The notes under the pieces are model-generated. The model searched no databases. It had not been told where the DNA came from and worked only from the letters and a program-made list of their open reading frames with translations. From NCBI RefSeq assembly GCF_000429125.1, contig NZ_AUBG01000002.1, positions 392,917-456,916 on the forward strand: 64,000 nt of DNA, written 5' to 3'. A program made the position numbers and the translations under genes. Within the stretch, counting starts at the first letter, position 1, and every line of letters begins with the position of its first letter. Below are positions 60,746 to 64,000 of the stretch, piece after piece. This stretch comes from Aequorivita capsosiphonis DSM 23843. Lineage in GTDB: Bacteria; Bacteroidota; Bacteroidia; Flavobacteriales; Flavobacteriaceae.

Positions 60746-61060
60746 CTATTTCTTTTCAGCGGTTTCATACTTTTCAATTCTCTCTTTCCCTTCCTCCAAT
60801 TCGCTGCAATTAGGGCATACGTGCACTACTCCATCCTTAACGTGATACCCATCAACGTGTTCCTTTACAAAACCTTGAATAAGCATATAGGATTCTTTAT
60901 GATTATTGACGTCCACCTGTTTGTCCTTGTATAACTCGCGAATTTTACCGTCGTATTCCTGAAAACCCCAACATAGTGAGCAAACTCCTTCGGGGGATTC
61001 ATTTTTAGTTTCTTCTTCGGGTTTCTTGAAAAACGCTACGATTGTTTTTATAATATCCAT
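60746..61060 (-). CDS. Small protein with paired CxxC motifs, unknown function
   Basis: Taking the ATG at 61060 (MDIIKTIVAFFKKPEEETKN), the protein has 104 residues. An upstream ATG would add a basic stretch. Two CxxC pairs (GVCSLCWGFQEYDGK and VHVCPNCSELEEGKE), about 60 residues apart, look like a zinc ribbon. The order and the WGFQEYDGKI piece resemble conserved Flavobacteriaceae proteins remembered without a function. It converges with the UvrC-like gene 57 bp away. Confidence 0.7.
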   Translation of the reverse strand: MDIIKTIVAFFKKPEEETKNESPEGVCSLCWGFQEYDGKIRELYKDKQVDVNNHKESYMLIQGFVKEHVDGYHVKDGVVHVCPNCSELEEGKERIEKYETAEKK

Positions 61061-61402
61061 GATAATTTTTATTTTATGTTTCATTTGTAATTTAAGGATT
61101 TATCCCATGGAACACAAGTGAAGCAAAGGATATCTCGTTGTGAAATTAAGGAATACTGCAGTATAAAAATTAGTATCTATTTTAAATATTCCTTTTAAAA
61201 CATTTCGAAAATAGCTGCCATCTTCAGTGAGAAAAATTGTGCAATTATTTTATTGAATATACTTCAGAGTTGATAATTGGCCGAAAATGCTCGGGAAAGA
61301 GCCAAGCTATTTGAGTAAAATACCATAGCTTTGAATGAAACGATCCGTGGATTGCAACGAGCAAAAAATCACTAAAAACGACACTATAGCAAGGATAAGA
61401 CT
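61061..61402. other. Gene-free stretch before the membrane AraC gene
   Basis: The 342 bp between divergent genes are AT-rich. I see no hairpin, repeat or ORF with coding character; it probably holds the promoters of both neighbours. Confidence 0.55.
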
Positions 61403-62536
61403 ATGACATATTTATTTTTTATAGCTTCTTTTAATGCGTTTTTCTTTCTTGCGCTACTTCTTCAGAAAAAACCAAAATTACTCCATGATAGAATTCTTAT
61501 TTTTTGGCTTCTATATCTTGGGCTTTCTACGGCTACTTACGCCTTAACGATTGATTTTTTTCCTGAGAATTCACTTTTAGCCAGTGGAATTATCGCTTTG
61601 TTCTTATTGCACGGACCATTTTTATATCTCTATGTTTCTTCACTTACCTTGGATAGAAAAGATTTTAAAACTAAAGATCTCTTGCACTTTATAGCCTTTA
61701 TTGCATTTATTCTTTATCTGTTTATCGCCTCCCAGTTTCCCTCCTATTCAGAGGGAATTAGAGTAGATCACGTTTCTGAGGGAGGAGCTGAACCTCCATT
61801 GCTCTTTAGTCTTTTCCTAATTATAACCGCACTTTCAGGACCAATATATTTCCTTTTGGCATATAAAAAATTTCAAGTAAGCAAGAAATCTTCCTTTAAT
61901 TTTTCTTCGCAGGAAGTAAACTTAGATTGGCTGGGAAAACTGATTTCAATTTTTGGGATTGTGTGGACAATACTGATTCTGATAGCGGTAATTCATCATG
62001 TTTTTCACCTGTTTTCGATGGCTTTTTGTACGGATGGATTATTTCTGTCTCTTTCGGCATTTATAATTTTAATAGGATATTTCGGATTTAAACAAAAAGA
62101 GGTGTTTATTAATCACAGCATCGAAAACGAGAAACAGATACCTAATAAACCGGAAATTAAATATGCTGCTTCAAAACTAGAAGATACAGAATTACAAAAA
62201 TGCTGTGATAAAGTTAGTCAGTATATGAAGATTGAAAAACCCTACTTGGATTCCGATCTCACCTTACCTAAATTGGCTGATGATTTAGACGTATCTACTC
62301 ATCATCTTTCACAAATCATTAATGAAGTACACGGAAAAAATTTCTTCAACTTTATCAATGAATTCCGGGTAAACGAAGTGAAAATAAAAATACAAGACCC
62401 AACATTTAATAATTATTCTTTGTTAGGAATCGCTTTTGAAAGTGGTTTCAATTCCAAATCTGCTTTTAATCGGGTTTTCAAAAATTTGACGGGTACTACG
62501 CCTAGTCAATTCCGAGACTCACTCTCTTCCTCCTAA
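61403..62536 (+). CDS. Membrane-bound AraC family transcriptional regulator
   Basis: The 377-residue protein has seven hydrophobic segments in residues 1-235 (TYLFFIASFNAFFFLALLLQ, ILIFWLLYLGLSTATYALTI and others) and a cytosolic AraC DNA-binding domain at about 275-375 (YLDSDLTLPKLADDLDVSTH, HLSQIINEVHGKNFFNFINE, IAFESGFNSKSAFNRVFKNL). Such membrane-anchored AraC proteins of Bacteroidota sense an unknown signal and control genes directly. No target is adjacent; the next feature is an insertion sequence. Confidence 0.9.
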   Translation: MTYLFFIASFNAFFFLALLLQKKPKLLHDRILIFWLLYLGLSTATYALTIDFFPENSLLASGIIALFLLHGPFLYLYVSSLTLDRKDFKTKDLLHFIAFIAFILYLFIASQFPSYSEGIRVDHVSEGGAEPPLLFSLFLIITALSGPIYFLLAYKKFQVSKKSSFNFSSQEVNLDWLGKLISIFGIVWTILILIAVIHHVFHLFSMAFCTDGLFLSLSAFIILIGYFGFKQKEVFINHSIENEKQIPNKPEIKYAASKLEDTELQKCCDKVSQYMKIEKPYLDSDLTLPKLADDLDVSTHHLSQIINEVHGKNFFNFINEFRVNEVKIKIQDPTFNNYSLLGIAFESGFNSKSAFNRVFKNLTGTTPSQFRDSLSSS

Positions 62537-62697
62537 AACAACGCGATTTTCTACGTATTAAGTCCCCTATTATAAAGTGGGACCTGTCTTTCTATCCCAA
62601 ATAGGTGCCACCTTACAAGCAAGGTCGCACATCCTTGAGTTAGCCCATACTTTTGTTCACAGAAAATAACAATAGATTATTAATTAAAAACAAATAA

Positions 62698-64000
62698 TCA
62701 CTAGTGTCCACTAAAAGTTTATAAAAGTTCTTTGAAATTATTGTAAACCTGTGTTTTAAGTCTCATTTTAAAGCGTGACGATTTGAAATGGCTATCTATG
62801 TTCGTAAAATAATATTACGAATATGAACCAAGGCAAATATATATTTTCTCAGTTGGTAAATTTTCTGCCACAACGTGTTTTTGATAGAGTTACTGCTAAA
62901 TATTCTGGGAATAAATCAGTCAAACATTTTACTTGTTGGAATCAATTATTATGTATGGTTTTCGGTCAATTATCTGCTAGAGAAAGTCTGAGAGATTTGA
63001 TACTTATTATAGAGGCTCATAAGTCAAAATCATATCATTTAGGGTTTGGTAAAAGTATAACTCGAAGCAACTTGTCAAAGGCAAATGAAAATCGAAACTT
63101 CAAAATATTCGAAGAGTTTGCAGACCATTTGATTAAGATTGCCCAAAGCAAAAATGATAAAAGTGATTTTGAAATAGAAGGTAATATCTATGCCTTTGAC
63201 TCCTCTACTATCGACCTTTGCCTTAGTGTATTTTGTTGGGCCCATTTTCGCAAAACAAAAGCAGGAATCAAATTACACACCCTCTTTGATGTTAATACCC
63301 ACATCCCCGTGTTCATTCATATTACAGAAGCAAACATACACGATGTTAATGCGATGGATGTTATAGATTACGAGCCTTTAGCTTACTATATATTTGACCG
63401 TGCTTATGTAGATTATGGACGTCTTTATCGCATCGAGAAAGCTAAAGCTAATTTTGTGGTTAGAGCAAAATCGAACATTAAATTCAAAAGAATGTATTCA
63501 AGAAAAGCAGATAAAGCCAATGGAATCAAATACGACCAAATTGGAAAAATAATGGGCTTTTATAGTTCTAAAGATTATCCCGAAAAAATTCGTAAAGTAA
63601 AATATTACGACAGTGATACTAAAAAAACGTTAGTGTTTTTAACAAACAACTTTAAATTATCTGCTAATGATATTGCATTGCTTTACAAACAAAGATGGCA
63701 AGTAGAACTATTCTTTAAATGGATAAAACAACATCTAAAAGTGAAAACCTTTTGGGGCAGATCAGAAAACGCTGTTCGAGTACAAATCAATGTTGCGATT
63801 ATAACATATTGTTTGGTGGCCATAGTCGCCAAAGAATTAAAAATAAATCGTTCCAATTATGAAATTTTACAAATATTATCTGCATCACTACTTGATAAAA
63901 CCCCTTTAAATGAGCTACTTATGAAATCAGATTACAATAATGTCAATGAACAAAATACTAATCAGCTGGTTTTCAACTTATTTTAAGTGGACACTAGTGA
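62698..64000 (+). mobile_element. IS4-family insertion sequence
   Basis: Perfect 15-bp terminal inverted repeats (TCACTAGTGTCCACT at 62698-62712 and its reverse complement at 63986-64000) bound a 1303-bp element with one transposase gene. The right end coincides with the window end, so a target duplication cannot be checked. It lies 161 bp after the AraC gene, in an intergenic site. Confidence 0.92.
62823..63986 (+). CDS. IS4-family transposase (with DUF4372 N-terminus)
   Basis: The 387-residue protein has a DUF4372 N-terminal DNA-binding region (FSQLVNFLPQRVFDRVTAKY, SVKHFTCWNQLLCMVFGQLS) and a DDE catalytic core. The first Asp is in YAFDSSTIDLC, the second in YYIFDRAYVDYGRLYRI, and the Glu is in the Y-x2-R-x3-E-x6-K signature YKQRWQVELFFKWIK. 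The frame is intact, so the element is probably active. The stop codon overlaps the right inverted repeat by one base. Confidence 0.95.
   Translation: MNQGKYIFSQLVNFLPQRVFDRVTAKYSGNKSVKHFTCWNQLLCMVFGQLSARESLRDLILIIEAHKSKSYHLGFGKSITRSNLSKANENRNFKIFEEFADHLIKIAQSKNDKSDFEIEGNIYAFDSSTIDLCLSVFCWAHFRKTKAGIKLHTLFDVNTHIPVFIHITEANIHDVNAMDVIDYEPLAYYIFDRAYVDYGRLYRIEKAKANFVVRAKSNIKFKRMYSRKADKANGIKYDQIGKIMGFYSSKDYPEKIRKVKYYDSDTKKTLVFLTNNFKLSANDIALLYKQRWQVELFFKWIKQHLKVKTFWGRSENAVRVQINVAIITYCLVAIVAKELKINRSNYEILQILSASLLDKTPLNELLMKSDYNNVNEQNTNQLVFNLF

Overview
The window reads as the chromosome of a member of the Bacteroidota, most likely a marine or aquatic Flavobacteriaceae. The evidence is the AT-rich, densely coding sequence, the near absence of Shine-Dalgarno sequences (starts are preceded by A-rich runs), a few TAnnTTTG-like -7 elements, the many Bacteroidota-type families (DUF2807, PspC/PadR, DUF4870, DUF3347, HYC_CC_PP, a T9SS sorting-domain remnant) and several dispersed palindromes typical of flavobacterial intergenic DNA. 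No species is claimed.

Layout. 1-5.3 kb: a truncated LytS-type sensor kinase, exported TPR and DUF2141 proteins, a TonB-dependent receptor and a DUF2975/HTH pair. 5.4-13.8 kb: housekeeping and signalling genes (YdeI-like protein, class III cyclase, type II NADH dehydrogenase, ECF sigma factor with a membrane partner, acyltransferase, CoA-type Nudix hydrolase, lipoprotein cyclophilin, TRIC channel) plus repeats and a T9SS C-terminal remnant. 13.9-20.9 kb: RDD, then a SpoIIM / membrane / DUF4129 / DUF4350 / MoxR / DUF58 operon. 21.1-30 kb: oxyR, small conserved genes, a DUF4870-PadR-PspC-DUF2807 envelope-stress-like operon, trxB, mqo and tRNA-Pro(GGG) followed by three 89-bp tandem repeats.

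30.7-46.9 kb is a copper/silver resistance island transcribed leftwards. In transcription order it holds a HYC_CC_PP protein, a CusA-type RND pump, a TolC-type channel, an HMA-AraC regulator, a multicopper oxidase fused to an outer-membrane barrel, a DUF3347 lipoprotein, a haem-binding protein, a P1B ATPase with three HMA domains, a DUF305 protein, a CusB-type adaptor with metal-binding and DUF3347 domains, and a CHRD lipoprotein. Together they would sense copper in the cytoplasm, pump it to the periplasm (ATPase), oxidise it there (oxidase) and expel it across the outer membrane (CusA-CusB-TolC). Short palindromes have entered the reading frames of the pump and the oxidase.

47-64 kb: a quinone oxidoreductase-like enzyme, a DUF6929-like protein, hflK-hflC, a 3D-domain lipoprotein, a sulfur-compound transport group (two YeeE/YedE halves, TauE/SafE), a LysR regulator followed by MmgE/PrpD and a phosphosulfolactate-synthase-like gene, a YggS-type PLP protein, a shortened UvrC-like protein, a membrane-bound AraC regulator, and an IS4-family element whose right inverted repeat ends at the last base.

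The points most worth following are the copper island (oxidase-barrel fusion, HMA-AraC sensor, recent HMA duplication, palindrome insertions into genes), the PrpD/phosphosulfolactate-synthase pair beside sulfur transporters, and the UvrC paralogue that lacks the cysteine-rich region and the second nuclease domain.
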